A stretch of 64,000 nucleotides of DNA from Sphingopyxis sp. PAMC25046. GTDB lineage: Bacteria; Pseudomonadota; Alphaproteobacteria; Sphingomonadales; Sphingomonadaceae. The position numbers were made by a program, and so were the translations under genes. The stretch is taken from positions 248,001 to 312,000 of the forward strand of contig NZ_CP039250.1 of assembly GCF_004795895.1 (NCBI RefSeq). Direction: 5' to 3'. The notes below the pieces were generated by a model, which did no database searches, was not told the origin of the DNA, and worked only from the letters and a program-made list of their open reading frames with translations. This document shows positions 34,641 through 43,873 of this stretch, one piece after another; position 1 is the stretch's first letter; every line of letters starts with the position of its first letter.

Positions 34641-36734
34641 CTAAAGCCGCTCCGCCTGCACCACGCTGTCCGACGCGCGCAGCGCCGACAGGATGCGCAT
34701 CACATGCTGGACGTCGCGCACCTCGACGACGACGTCATAGGTGTGGAAGCCGCCCTCGCGGTTCGACAGCCGCAAATTGGTGATGTTCGCCATATTGGCG
34801 GCGAGGATGCCCGACATTTCGGCGAGCGTCCCGGGTTCGTTGCGAATGACGATGCACAGCCGCGCGTTGCCGCCCTCGCTGTCCTCCTGCCAGCGCAGGT
34901 CGATCCAGTCGGCATCGATCCCGTCGGCGAGGCTCGGGCAGTCGATGACATGAACTTCGATCCCTTCGCCCGGGCGCGACAGGCCGACGATGCGGTCGCC
35001 GGGCACCGGGTGGCAGCAGTCGGCGAGCTGGTAGGCGACGCCGGGGGTCAGCCCCGCGATCGACACCGCCGCACCCTGCACGAGCTTGCCGGGCTTGGTC
35101 TTCATCTCGGCGGTGATGCCGGGGACGAGCGCCTCGAGGACCGCATTGTCGGTGAGCCGCTGCTTGGCGATCGCGATATAGAGTGCGCTATCGTCGTCGA
35201 GCTTCAGCCGTTCGCGCGCCGCGGCGCGGGCCTTGTCGCCGACCTTGTTCGGGAGCCGCGCAACCATCTCGTCATACATCGTGCGACCCAGCGCGGCGAG
35301 TTCGACCTTTTCCTTCGAGCGCACATGGCGGCGAATCGCGGCGCGCGCCTTGCCCGTCACCGCGAAGCCGAGCCAGGCGGGCTGCGGCGTCTGTTTGTCC
35401 GACGACAGGATTTCGACGGTATCGCCGTTCGAAAGCTGGGTGCGCAACGGGACGAGCCGGCCGTTGACCTTTGCCCCCACCGTGCGGTCGCCGAGCCCCG
35501 TGTGGACGGCATAGGCGAAATCGACCGGGGTCGCGCCCTTGGGAAGCTGGTGCAGGCTGCCCTTCGGCGTGAAGGCGAAGATGCGGTCCTGATACATCGC
35601 GATGCGCGTGTTTTCGAGGAACTCCTCGGGGTCGTGCGTCTGTTCGAGAATCTCGATGAGATCGCGAATCCACCCGGCCTGGCCGTCGGGGGTGCTGCCG
35701 CCCTGCTTGTACGCCCAGTGCGCGGCGAGCCCGAATTCGGACTGCTGGTGCATGCCGAGGCTGCGGAGCTGGATTTCGATCCGCATATTCTGCTGGTGCA
35801 TGATCGTCGTGTGCAGCGACTTGTAGCCGTTGCGCTTCGGGGTCGAGATATAATCCTTGAAGCGGCCGGGGACCATTTTCCACTTGCGGTGGATCAGGCC
35901 CAGCGCGGCATAGCAGTCGGCGTCGGTCGGGGTGACGATGCGAAAGGCGATGATGTCGGTCACCTGCTCGAAGCTGACGTGGCGTTCCTGCATCTTGCGC
36001 CAGATCGAATAGGGATGCTTCTCGCGCCCCGACACCTCGGCCTCGATCCCCGCGGCGGCGAGCAGCTCCTTGAACTCGCGGGTGATCGCGGCGACCTTAT
36101 CCTTGCCCCCCGCGGTCAGCTTGGCGAGGCGGCCGGTGATCGTCGCATAGGCCTCGGGCTCGAGCTCGCGAAAGGCGAGCAGCTGCATCTCGCGCATATA
36201 TTCATACATGCCGATCCGCTCGGCGAGCGGGGCATAGATGTCCATCGTCTCCTTGGCGATGCGGCGGCGCTTGTCGGGATTCTTGATGAAATGCAGCGTG
36301 CGCATATTGTGCAGCCGGTCGGCGAGCTTGACGAGCAGCACGCGGATGTCGTCCGACATGGCGAGCAGGAATTTGCGCAGATTTTCCGCGGCGCGCTCAT
36401 TCTCGGTCTGCGCCTCGATCTTGCTGAGCTTGGTCACGCCATCGACGAGCCGGCCGACGTCGCTGCCGAAGAGCCGCTCGATCTCCTCGGGGGTCGTCAG
36501 CGTATCCTCGAGCGTGTCGTGGAGCAGCGCGGTGACGATCGTCTCGCTGTCGAGGTGGAGATCGGTCAGGATGCCCGCCACCTCTACCGGATGGCTGAAA
36601 TAGGGGTCGCCCGACGCGCGCTTCTGGCTCCCATGCTTCTGCACGGTGAACACATAGGCGCGGTTGAGCAGCGCCTCGTCGACGTCGGGATCATAAGCGC
36701 GCACGCGCTCGACAAGTTCATATTGCCTCAGCAT
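34641..36734 (-). CDS. rsh: Bifunctional (p)ppGpp synthetase/hydrolase (Rsh)
   Basis: 697 residues, the single long RelA/SpoT-homolog of alphaproteobacteria. The HD hydrolase motif FSHPVEVAGIL with LLHDTLEDT sits at about 45-75. The synthetase domain follows (DIIAFRIV, GRFKDYISTPKRNGYKSLHTT, about 230-330), then TGS (IFAFTPKGSLHQLPKGATPVDFAYAVHTGLGDR, about 380-440) and a C-terminal ACT domain (RNEPGTLAEMSGILAANMANITNL). It makes and breaks the alarmone that signals starvation. Start ATG 36734; the TTG nine bases upstream is less likely. Its 3' end faces the inverted-repeat element and the giant cytochrome gene. Confidence 0.96.
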   Translation of the reverse strand: MLRQYELVERVRAYDPDVDEALLNRAYVFTVQKHGSQKRASGDPYFSHPVEVAGILTDLHLDSETIVTALLHDTLEDTLTTPEEIERLFGSDVGRLVDGVTKLSKIEAQTENERAAENLRKFLLAMSDDIRVLLVKLADRLHNMRTLHFIKNPDKRRRIAKETMDIYAPLAERIGMYEYMREMQLLAFRELEPEAYATITGRLAKLTAGGKDKVAAITREFKELLAAAGIEAEVSGREKHPYSIWRKMQERHVSFEQVTDIIAFRIVTPTDADCYAALGLIHRKWKMVPGRFKDYISTPKRNGYKSLHTTIMHQQNMRIEIQLRSLGMHQQSEFGLAAHWAYKQGGSTPDGQAGWIRDLIEILEQTHDPEEFLENTRIAMYQDRIFAFTPKGSLHQLPKGATPVDFAYAVHTGLGDRTVGAKVNGRLVPLRTQLSNGDTVEILSSDKQTPQPAWLGFAVTGKARAAIRRHVRSKEKVELAALGRTMYDEMVARLPNKVGDKARAAARERLKLDDDSALYIAIAKQRLTDNAVLEALVPGITAEMKTKPGKLVQGAAVSIAGLTPGVAYQLADCCHPVPGDRIVGLSRPGEGIEVHVIDCPSLADGIDADWIDLRWQEDSEGGNARLCIVIRNEPGTLAEMSGILAANMANITNLRLSNREGGFHTYDVVVEVRDVQHVMRILSALRASDSVVQAERL

Positions 36735-36862
36735 CACACTCAATGTCGTTCATGCTGCATATATTGCAATGCGAAATTTGATTGCGCCCGGCGCCAATAC
36801 GTTAGCAACTTTGGTAAAGCCCGTTGGAAGCATCGTTCGTCGCGGGTAGGAGATTCCGCGAG

Positions 36863-37747
36863 ATGGGGACCGAAGCTCTCGATTCGACCGCGCCGCCGCG
36901 GGTGTCGATGGTGATGCCCGTGCACAATGGTGCGCGCTGGCTCGCCGAGGCGATCGATTCGGTGCTGGTGCAGGATTTCGGCGATTTCGAACTGATCCTC
37001 GTCGACGATGCGTCGCGCGACGCCTCGCCTGCGATCATGGCGGAGGCCGCGGCGCGCGACCCGCGCGTGCGGCTGTTGCGGCTCGACACCAACGTCGGGC
37101 TGCCCGCGGCGCTCAATCACGGCTTTGCCGCGGCGCGCGGCGAACTGCACAGCTGGACCTCGGACGACAATCTGCTTCGGCCGCAGATGCTGGCGCGGCT
37201 CGTCGCCGTGCTGGACGCGCAGCCCGGCGCCGACATCGCCCACGCCGATTTCACGCTGATCGACGATGCGGGGGGCGAACTAGGCCGCTCGCGCGTCGGC
37301 CCGGTCGAACGGTTGCTCTATGGCAACAATGTCGGCGCCTGTTTCCTCTATCGCGCGCGCGTGACCGAGGCGCTCGGCGGCTATGACACCGCGCTGTTCG
37401 GCGTCGAGGATTACGACTTCTGGTTGCGTGCCGCGCGGCGCTTCACCTTCGTCACGCTGCACGAGGACCTCTACCTTTATCGCAAGCATGGCGGCAGCCT
37501 GACGAGCCAACGCGCCGAGCATATCCAGGCGCTGACCGCCGAGATCGTCGAACGCGCGCTGCCCGACGCGCTGCCCGTGCGCAGTCGCAGCGAAATCCTG
37601 CTCGGGCTGGCGCTGCGCAGCCAGCATCGCTGGCGGTTCGACCTGGTGCGCCGCGCGTTTCGGGCCGATCCGGCGCATGTCGCGACGCGGCTGCCCGCGA
37701 TCGCGCGCTGGTCGCTCGTCGTCGCGCGCAACCGCATCGCCGCCTGA
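36863..37747 (+). CDS. Family 2 glycosyltransferase
   Basis: 294 residues. The GT-A fold begins VSMVMPVHNGARWLAEAIDSVLVQDFGDFELILVDDASRD, with the nucleotide-binding DD; a metal-binding D-x-D-like IAHADFTLID and the acceptor-region GGYDTALFGVEDYDFWLRAARRF follow (catalytic ED). No transmembrane helices. It transfers a sugar to a lipid, glycan or protein acceptor; no polysaccharide cluster is adjacent, so the acceptor is unknown. Start ATG 36863 has AGGAG ten bases upstream; the frame is open from a TTG at 36824. Confidence 0.9.
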   Translation: MGTEALDSTAPPRVSMVMPVHNGARWLAEAIDSVLVQDFGDFELILVDDASRDASPAIMAEAAARDPRVRLLRLDTNVGLPAALNHGFAAARGELHSWTSDDNLLRPQMLARLVAVLDAQPGADIAHADFTLIDDAGGELGRSRVGPVERLLYGNNVGACFLYRARVTEALGGYDTALFGVEDYDFWLRAARRFTFVTLHEDLYLYRKHGGSLTSQRAEHIQALTAEIVERALPDALPVRSRSEILLGLALRSQHRWRFDLVRRAFRADPAHVATRLPAIARWSLVVARNRIAA

Positions 37748-37821
37748 CCGGCCAACCCCGGACGTGAAAAGGCGGCCGCCCCTCGCCGAGAGGTACGGCC
37801 GCCCTCTTTGGGGTTGTCCGG
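37748..37821. terminator. Two-layer hairpin between convergent genes
   Basis: The outer arms ccggccaacccc (37748-37759) and ggggttgtccgg (37810-37821) pair with two mismatches, and an inner stem ggcggccg / cggccgcc (37771-37778 / 37796-37803) lies within. It fills the whole space between the glycosyltransferase stop and the CC_3452-type stop and is probably a bidirectional terminator. Confidence 0.7.
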
Positions 37822-38157
37822 TTATTTCGTTTCGTTGCAGCGGGCGAGTTCGTCGGCGTCGAGCGCCTTGCCGCCGGCGGTGAAACTCGCGACCGGACCG
37901 GCCGCCTTGGCGAGCGCGGCGCACATGATCAGCGGACGGCTCGTCCCCTGGCCCGCGGTGCAGCCGGCATCCTTGCACGCCCAGACGACGTCGCGCGCGA
38001 CGAAACGGGCCTTGGGCGCGGGGGCCGCAAGTTCGGCGCGATAATAAACGCCTCCCGCCGCCGTCGCTGCGGCCGGGACAAGCGCAAGGCCGCCGATCAG
38101 CGCGGTGCCGGCGAGCGGAAGCGGGGCGAAGAGGGGAGAAAGTTTGAAAATGGGCAT
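37822..38157 (-). CDS. CC_3452-family small secreted protein
   Basis: 111 residues. A signal peptide (hydrophobic PLPLAGTALIGGLALVPAAATAAG) leads to a mature domain with the pattern W-C-x-x-A-x-C (VWACKDAGCTAG), a central RPLIMCAALAKAAGPVASF, and the end LARCN. This spacing of four cysteines is that of the small CC_3452-type proteins of alphaproteobacteria, whose function is unknown. Start ATG 38157; a reading to 38253 lacks a signal peptide. Upstream is the operator pair shared with the divergent HxlR gene, which suggests that regulator controls it. Confidence 0.8.
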   Translation of the reverse strand: MPIFKLSPLFAPLPLAGTALIGGLALVPAAATAAGGVYYRAELAAPAPKARFVARDVVWACKDAGCTAGQGTSRPLIMCAALAKAAGPVASFTAGGKALDADELARCNETK

Positions 38158-38189
38158 CTGGACCTCCTGTTTTGCGCAACCCCAAAAGG

Positions 38190-38229
38190 GTTGCGAATCG
38201 CAACTAGCGTTTGAGTTGCGAAATGCAAC
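38190..38229. promoter_or_regulatory. Two palindromic operators between the HxlR gene and the CC_3452-type gene
   Basis: Site 1 at 38190-38204 is gttgcgaatcgcaac, a perfect palindrome around a central base. Site 2 at 38215-38229 is gttgcgaaatgcaac. Centres are 25 bp apart. A third half-site (gcgcaac) lies about 16 bp further left at 38174-38180. They sit between the two divergent starts at 38157 and 38284, where a winged-helix dimer would repress both promoters. Confidence 0.8.
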
Positions 38230-38283
38230 GGAGGCCCTATATTTTTTTGGCACGCCGGCAGATTTTACGTTAGGGCATTGGGC

Positions 38284-38805
38284 ATGGGAAAATTACGCGA
38301 AGTATTGAACGACCTGCACGGGGACAATTGCGCCCTGCCGCTCGCGCTCGAGGCGATGGGCGAGCGATGGTCGTTCATGATCCTGCGCGCGGCGTTCAAC
38401 GGCGTGCATCATTTCGAGGAGTTCCAGCAGGAACTGAGCATCGCGCGCAACATATTGTCGAACCGGCTGTCGAAGCTCGTCGACCATGGCATCATGGCGC
38501 GCGAGGTGATGGCCGAGGATCGGCGCAAGGTCCGCTACCAGCTCACCGACAAGGGAATCGAACTGCTCCCCGCGATGATCGCGCTGCGCCAATGGGGCGA
38601 AAAATGGGGCGCGGGCGTGCCCTCGACCCCGGTGCTGGTCGATGCGCGCGACGAACAGCCGATCGGTCCCGTCACGCTGACCGCGCACGACGGGCGGGTG
38701 ATCGGTTACAAGGAATTGCTGTGGAAGCATCGTTCGGAATTGCAGCCGCTCGGGCAAGCGCGCGTGCGCGCCGACGCGCCCGCGGCGGCGGTCGCGGCCG
38801 AATGA
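38284..38805 (+). CDS. HxlR-family transcriptional regulator
   Basis: 173 residues. The HxlR winged helix covers residues about 12-110: CALPLALEAMGERWSFMILRAAFNGVHHFEEFQQELSIARNILSNRLSKLVDHGIM, then the wing and YQLTDKGIELLPAMIALRQWGEKW. The remaining 60 residues form an unusual C-terminal tail with an Ala-rich end. The Cys near the N-terminus could be a redox switch, as in the thiol-responsive HxlR proteins. Start ATG 38284 rather than TTG 38278. Autoregulation is suggested by the operator pair directly upstream. Confidence 0.88.
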   Translation: MGKLREVLNDLHGDNCALPLALEAMGERWSFMILRAAFNGVHHFEEFQQELSIARNILSNRLSKLVDHGIMAREVMAEDRRKVRYQLTDKGIELLPAMIALRQWGEKWGAGVPSTPVLVDARDEQPIGPVTLTAHDGRVIGYKELLWKHRSELQPLGQARVRADAPAAAVAAE

Positions 38806-38868
38806 CGCGCCCCCCCGCCGCCCGCCTTCGCGCGCGCAGCCACTGACATCGCCAACCCACGGACCCTC

Positions 38869-39993
38869 ATGCCGCTGTTTCGCCTGACTTCGCCCGGGCC
38901 CTTCTTCGACAACAAGGTGCGGGCCTTCTGGAATTTGCAGATATTGGGCTGGGCCGCGTGGCTCGGGCTGCGCGGCGTGTCGGGGCTCGCCAACGGGCAG
39001 GCCTTCACCTTTTTCATTCCGCAGACGATTTCGGCAATCACCGGCTTTTCGCTGACGCTGATCCTGTCGGTCTGTTACCGCGCGCTGATCAGCCGACGCC
39101 CGCTCTTGATGTGGGGGGTCAGCTTCGGCCTCGCCGGCGTCGCGACCGCGCTCTGGGCCTTCATCGATGCGTGGGTGGCACAGATCCAGAACCCGGCGAG
39201 CGAGGCGGGCTTCACGAGTCTTTTGCTCGGCGCGATGTATATCGACGCGACGTCGCTCGCGGCCTGGTCGGCGCTTTATTTCGCGATCAACTATTTCCTC
39301 CAGCTCGAGGAACAGAATGATCGCGTGCTGCGGCTCGAGGCGCAGGCAGCCTCGGCACAGCTCGCGATGCTGCGTTACCAGCTCAACCCGCATTTCCTGT
39401 TCAACACCTTGAACAGCATTTCGACTCTCGTGCTCCTGAAACAGGCCGAGCCCGCCAATGCGATGCTGTCGCGCCTCTCGGCTTTCCTTCGCTACACGCT
39501 CGCCAACGAGCCGACCGCGCAGGTGACGCTGGCGCAGGAGATCGAGACGCTGAAGCTCTATCTCGACATCGAGAAGATGCGTTTCGAGGAGCGGCTGCGT
39601 CCCCATTTTATGATCGATCCGGCGGTTTCGCGCGCGCGTTTGCCGTCGCTTCTGCTTCAGCCGCTCATCGAAAACGCGATCAAATATGCGGTGACGCCGC
39701 AGGAGGAAGGCGCCGATATCACGATTTCCGCACAGCTGGCCGGTCAAAATGTCCGGATCACCGTGTCCGACACCGGCGCGGGATTGTCAGCCGACCCCAC
39801 CGACCCCACCACTGGCGTTGCAACGGAATCGACCGGTGTGGGTTTAGCCAACATCAGGGACCGGCTGGCGCAGGCTTTCGGCGATCAGCAACGGTTCGAC
39901 GTCCATATGGGCGCTGATGGCGGATTCACGGTGGTGATCGAGTTTCCGTTCCAGCCCGACGGGCAAATGACGATTGGAACCGAACGCACATGA
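38869..39993 (+). CDS. LytS-like sensor histidine kinase
   Basis: 374 residues. Four hydrophobic helices in the first 140 residues form the sensor; the LytS-family H-box QLNPHFLFNTLNSIS (phosphorylated His near 174) follows. The HATPase region has ENAIKYAV and the Gly boxes TVSDTGAGLS and GVGLANIRDRLAQAFG. The kinase passes phosphate to the response regulator encoded next, whose start codon overlaps this stop (ATGA). Stimulus unknown. Confidence 0.92.
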   Translation: MPLFRLTSPGPFFDNKVRAFWNLQILGWAAWLGLRGVSGLANGQAFTFFIPQTISAITGFSLTLILSVCYRALISRRPLLMWGVSFGLAGVATALWAFIDAWVAQIQNPASEAGFTSLLLGAMYIDATSLAAWSALYFAINYFLQLEEQNDRVLRLEAQAASAQLAMLRYQLNPHFLFNTLNSISTLVLLKQAEPANAMLSRLSAFLRYTLANEPTAQVTLAQEIETLKLYLDIEKMRFEERLRPHFMIDPAVSRARLPSLLLQPLIENAIKYAVTPQEEGADITISAQLAGQNVRITVSDTGAGLSADPTDPTTGVATESTGVGLANIRDRLAQAFGDQQRFDVHMGADGGFTVVIEFPFQPDGQMTIGTERT

Positions 39994-40796
39994 CGATTAG
40001 AACCATCCTGGTGGATGATGAAAAATTGGCGACCCAGGGCCTGCAACTCAGGCTCGAAGCGCATGGCGATGTCGAAGTTGTCGACACCGCACAGAACGGC
40101 CGCGAGGCCATAAGGAAAATCAAGACGCATAAACCCGACCTCGTTTTCCTCGACATCCAGATGCCGGGGTTCGACGGTTTTTCGGTGATCCAGGGGTTGA
40201 TGGAGGTCGAGCCGCCGCTCGTCGTGTTCGTCACCGCCTATTCGGATCATGCGATCCGCGCCTTCGAGGCACAGGCGGTCGACTATCTGGTGAAGCCCGT
40301 CGAGCCCGAGCGGCTGGCGGATGCGCTCGACCGCGTCCGCCAGCGCCTTACCGAAAAGCGCGGGGCGGCCGAGGTCGAACGGCTGAAGACCGTGCTCGCC
40401 GAAGTCGCGCCCGAAGCGGTCGAGGATTATGACGCCGAGACGCAGCCCGACGCGCACGCCGCCGACCGCTATGAAAAGATGATCAACATCAAGGATCGCG
40501 GCCAGATCTTCCGCGTCGACGTCGACAGCATCGAGCGGATCGATGCGGCGGGCGACTATATGTGCATCTATACCGCCGACAACAGCCTGATCCTGCGCGA
40601 GACGATGAAGGATCTGGAAAAGCGGCTCGACCCGCGCAATTTCCAGCGCGTCCACCGCTCGACGATCGTCAACCTCAGTCAGGTCAAGCAGGTCAAGCCG
40701 CACACCAACGGCGAATGCTTCCTCGTGCTCGGTTCTGGCGCGCAGGTGAAGGTCAGCCGCAGCTACCGCGATGTGGTGGCGCGCTTCGTGCATTGA
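39990..40796 (+). CDS. LytTR-type response regulator
   Basis: 268 residues. Receiver domain with the acid pair in ILVDDEKLA, the phospho-acceptor Asp in LVFLDIQMPGFDGF and the switch Lys in YLVKPVEPERL. Residues about 160-265 are a LytTR DNA-binding domain (VDSIERIDAAGDYMCIYTADNSLILRETMKDLEKRL, then FQRVHRSTIVNLSQV). It binds direct repeats upstream of target promoters. The pair is probably one operon; its targets cannot be seen here. Confidence 0.93.
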   Translation: MTIRTILVDDEKLATQGLQLRLEAHGDVEVVDTAQNGREAIRKIKTHKPDLVFLDIQMPGFDGFSVIQGLMEVEPPLVVFVTAYSDHAIRAFEAQAVDYLVKPVEPERLADALDRVRQRLTEKRGAAEVERLKTVLAEVAPEAVEDYDAETQPDAHAADRYEKMINIKDRGQIFRVDVDSIERIDAAGDYMCIYTADNSLILRETMKDLEKRLDPRNFQRVHRSTIVNLSQVKQVKPHTNGECFLVLGSGAQVKVSRSYRDVVARFVH

Positions 40797-40802
40797 ACAA
40801 AT

Positions 40803-40880
40803 CGTCGCCCCCGCGAAGGCGGGGGCCGCCGGCAGCCTTGCGCGACGCCGATAGCGGCCCCCGCCTTCGCGGGGGCGACG
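40803..40880. repeat. Perfect 27-bp inverted repeat (bidirectional terminator-like element)
   Basis: Arms 40803-40829 and 40854-40880 are exact complements with a 24-bp spacer. The sequence is of the 'cgtcgcccccgcgaaggcgggggcc' type, a common sphingomonad intergenic repeat. It sits 6 nt from the response-regulator stop and 4 nt from the ribA stop, so it probably ends both transcripts. Confidence 0.85.
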
Positions 40881-40884
40881 TGTT

Positions 40885-41948
<1,064 letters not shown>

Positions 41949-41952
<4 letters not shown>

Positions 41953-42743
41953 AAGTCGAACTCGGTGATCAGCGGGATATGGTCCGACGGCCGTTCCCAG
42001 CTACGCGCCGGCTGGACGATGCGGTGCGACACCGCCTTTCCCTTCAGGTCGGGGGTCACCCACATATGGTCGAGCCGTCGCCCGCGGTTCGACGCTTCCC
42101 AGTCTTTCGCGCGGTAGCTCCACCAGGTGTAGAGCGGCGTCGGCGCTTCGATGAAGTGGCGACCGAGATCGACCCAGTTCGATGCCGCCTGCAGCCTTGC
42201 CAGCGTTTCGACCTCGATCGGCGTGTGACTGACGACGTCGAGCAGCGCCTTGTGGTTCCAGACGTCGCTTTCGAGCGGCGCGACGTTGAAATCGCCCGTC
42301 AGCACCGTCGGCGTGCCGTTCAGCGCGCCCGACCATTCGGTCATGCGGCCGAAGAAGTCGAGCTTCTGCCCGAATTTGGGATTGAGATCGCGGTCGGGAA
42401 TATCGCCGCCCGCGGGAATATAGACATTGTCGAGCCGCACCCCAGACGGCAGCGTCACCCCGACGTGGCGCGCCTCGCCATTCGCCTGCCAGTCATATTT
42501 GCGCACGTCGGCGAGCGGAACCTTGCTGACGATCGCGACGCCATGGTGCATGCGCTGGCCGTGGGTGACGATATGTTCATAGCCCAGCCGCCGGAACATC
42601 TCCGGCGGGAACAGGCCGCATTCGACCTTGGTTTCCTGAAGGCAGAGGATGTCGGGGGCTTCTTCGCGCAGGAATTTTTCGACGATGCCGATGCGCGCGC
42701 GAACGCTGTTGATGTTCCACGATGCGATGCTGGTGCGAGTCAT
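41949..42743 (-). CDS. xth: Exodeoxyribonuclease III
   Basis: 264 residues of the DNase I-like fold. Motifs: IASWNINSVRARI, LCLQETKVE (catalytic Glu), GVAIVSKVPL, VLTGDFNVAP (Asp-Asn), and the final SWERPSDHIPLITEF with the catalytic Asp-His. It is an AP endonuclease/3'-exonuclease of base-excision repair, complementing ung in the window. Start ATG 42743; overlaps ribA by four bases. Confidence 0.93.
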
Positions 42744-42840
42744 GGGTCGGCTCTATCGGCGCGCGGTTCGGTTCGCAATGCGGTTGCTTGCCGGTGCGGC
42801 CATGCCGCGTCGGCGGCCGAAAAATGCGCCGGACAAATTA

Positions 42841-42873
42841 AACCCCCGTCCCAGGGGCGGTGGAACGGGGGTT
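42841..42873 (-). terminator. Second terminator downstream of lolA
   Basis: Stem aacccccgt / acgggggtt (9 bp) with a 15-nt loop; on the minus strand the stem itself ends in TTT and is followed by AATTTG. It separates lolA from xth. The 378-bp gap 42744-43121 holds this and the hairpin at 43017-43033; I see no gene or RNA in it. Confidence 0.65.
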
Positions 42874-43016
42874 CAAGGTCAGCGTTCGTCACGCTCTTGA
42901 ATGAAGGTGCCTGGCAGCCCGGGAGGGGCAACAGGGGGAAACCCAAATCCGGGGGCCGTGTTGGCGCCTTCGAGAGTTGGAATAGCGCGTGTTCCCTGTC
43001 GCCAAGCTGAACAAAA

Positions 43017-43033
43017 AGGCGCGTTCGGCGCCT
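43017..43033 (-). terminator. Intrinsic terminator of lolA
   Basis: Stem aggcgc / gcgcct with a 5-nt loop, followed on the minus strand by TTTTGTTC, about 90 nt after the lolA stop codon. Confidence 0.6.
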
Positions 43034-43121
43034 GTCCTGCAGTTCGTCGATAGCGGGCGACGGTTGGTCTGGAAAAATGGCTGCGTTTCCGAAGGGAGTG
43101 CAGCCACGCCGGCCTCGACGG

Positions 43122-43763
43122 TTAGCGGCCGCGCCGCTTCGGGCGGGGATCGGTCCAGCGGAAAGCCGAATCGGCGACCGCAACGTTGAACTTCTGGTTG
43201 CTGAGATCGATCCGCGTGCGGTTGTTCTGCGAATCGAGCGCGACCCAGCCGCGCAGGCGCAGCCCGCCCGGCGCCGCGCCGTCGCGGACGAACACCATGG
43301 TGATCGTGCCATATTCGGGGCGCTTCGGATCCTTGACCTCGACGCTCAGCACGTCGTCGTTCCCGGTCGGCAGGATCTTGGCATATTTCGACAGGTCGCG
43401 ATCGGGGTCGAGCAGCGCGCCGAGCGGCGAATTCTTCACCGGCCAGCTCTGCACCTGGTTGACCTCATAATCGATCATCGTCAGCCGGCTGCCGTCGCCG
43501 ACGATCAGCAGCGGCACGCCCTTTTGATACTGGAACCGGATCTTGCCCGGACGCTTGAGGGTCAGCTTCCCCGACACGCGCTGGCCGTTGCGGTCGGTCT
43601 GCACGAAGTCGGAGGTCATCGAACTGGTCGATTTGAGGTGCGACTGCACCGACGCCAGCGCGCTCGCCGACTGGGCGATCGCGGGCGCGCCGGCGGCGAG
43701 GCCGGCGACGGCAGCGGGGGCGAGCATCCAGGCGGCAAGGCGGATCATCGTCTTCTTGGTCAT
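43122..43763 (-). CDS. lolA: Outer-membrane lipoprotein carrier LolA
   Basis: 213 residues. Signal peptide (LAAWMLAPAAVAGLAAGAPAIAQ), then LASVQSHLKSTSSMTSDFVQTDRNGQRVSGKLTLKRPGKIRFQYQKG, the characteristic LolA start, and the open beta-barrel that shields lipid. It receives lipoproteins from LolCDE and carries them across the periplasm, which is relevant for the lipoproteins of the cytochrome and metal clusters. Start ATG 43763; an upstream reading to 43811 is not supported. Confidence 0.93.
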   Translation of the reverse strand: MTKKTMIRLAAWMLAPAAVAGLAAGAPAIAQSASALASVQSHLKSTSSMTSDFVQTDRNGQRVSGKLTLKRPGKIRFQYQKGVPLLIVGDGSRLTMIDYEVNQVQSWPVKNSPLGALLDPDRDLSKYAKILPTGNDDVLSVEVKDPKRPEYGTITMVFVRDGAAPGGLRLRGWVALDSQNNRTRIDLSNQKFNVAVADSAFRWTDPRPKRRGR

Positions 43764-43873
43764 TTGGCTCTCATTCTCGCTTTTTTCAGCCCGTTTTTCG
43801 CAACCGGGCATTTAACCCGCGCTGAACCCGGCGGTTAGACGCTGTTCAAGTCGCGGGGCGGGGAAAAGGTTCC

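Noticed and set aside
34704..36914. A 736-residue plus-strand frame opposite rsh.
   Set aside because: Shadow of a well-conserved protein; low-complexity composition.
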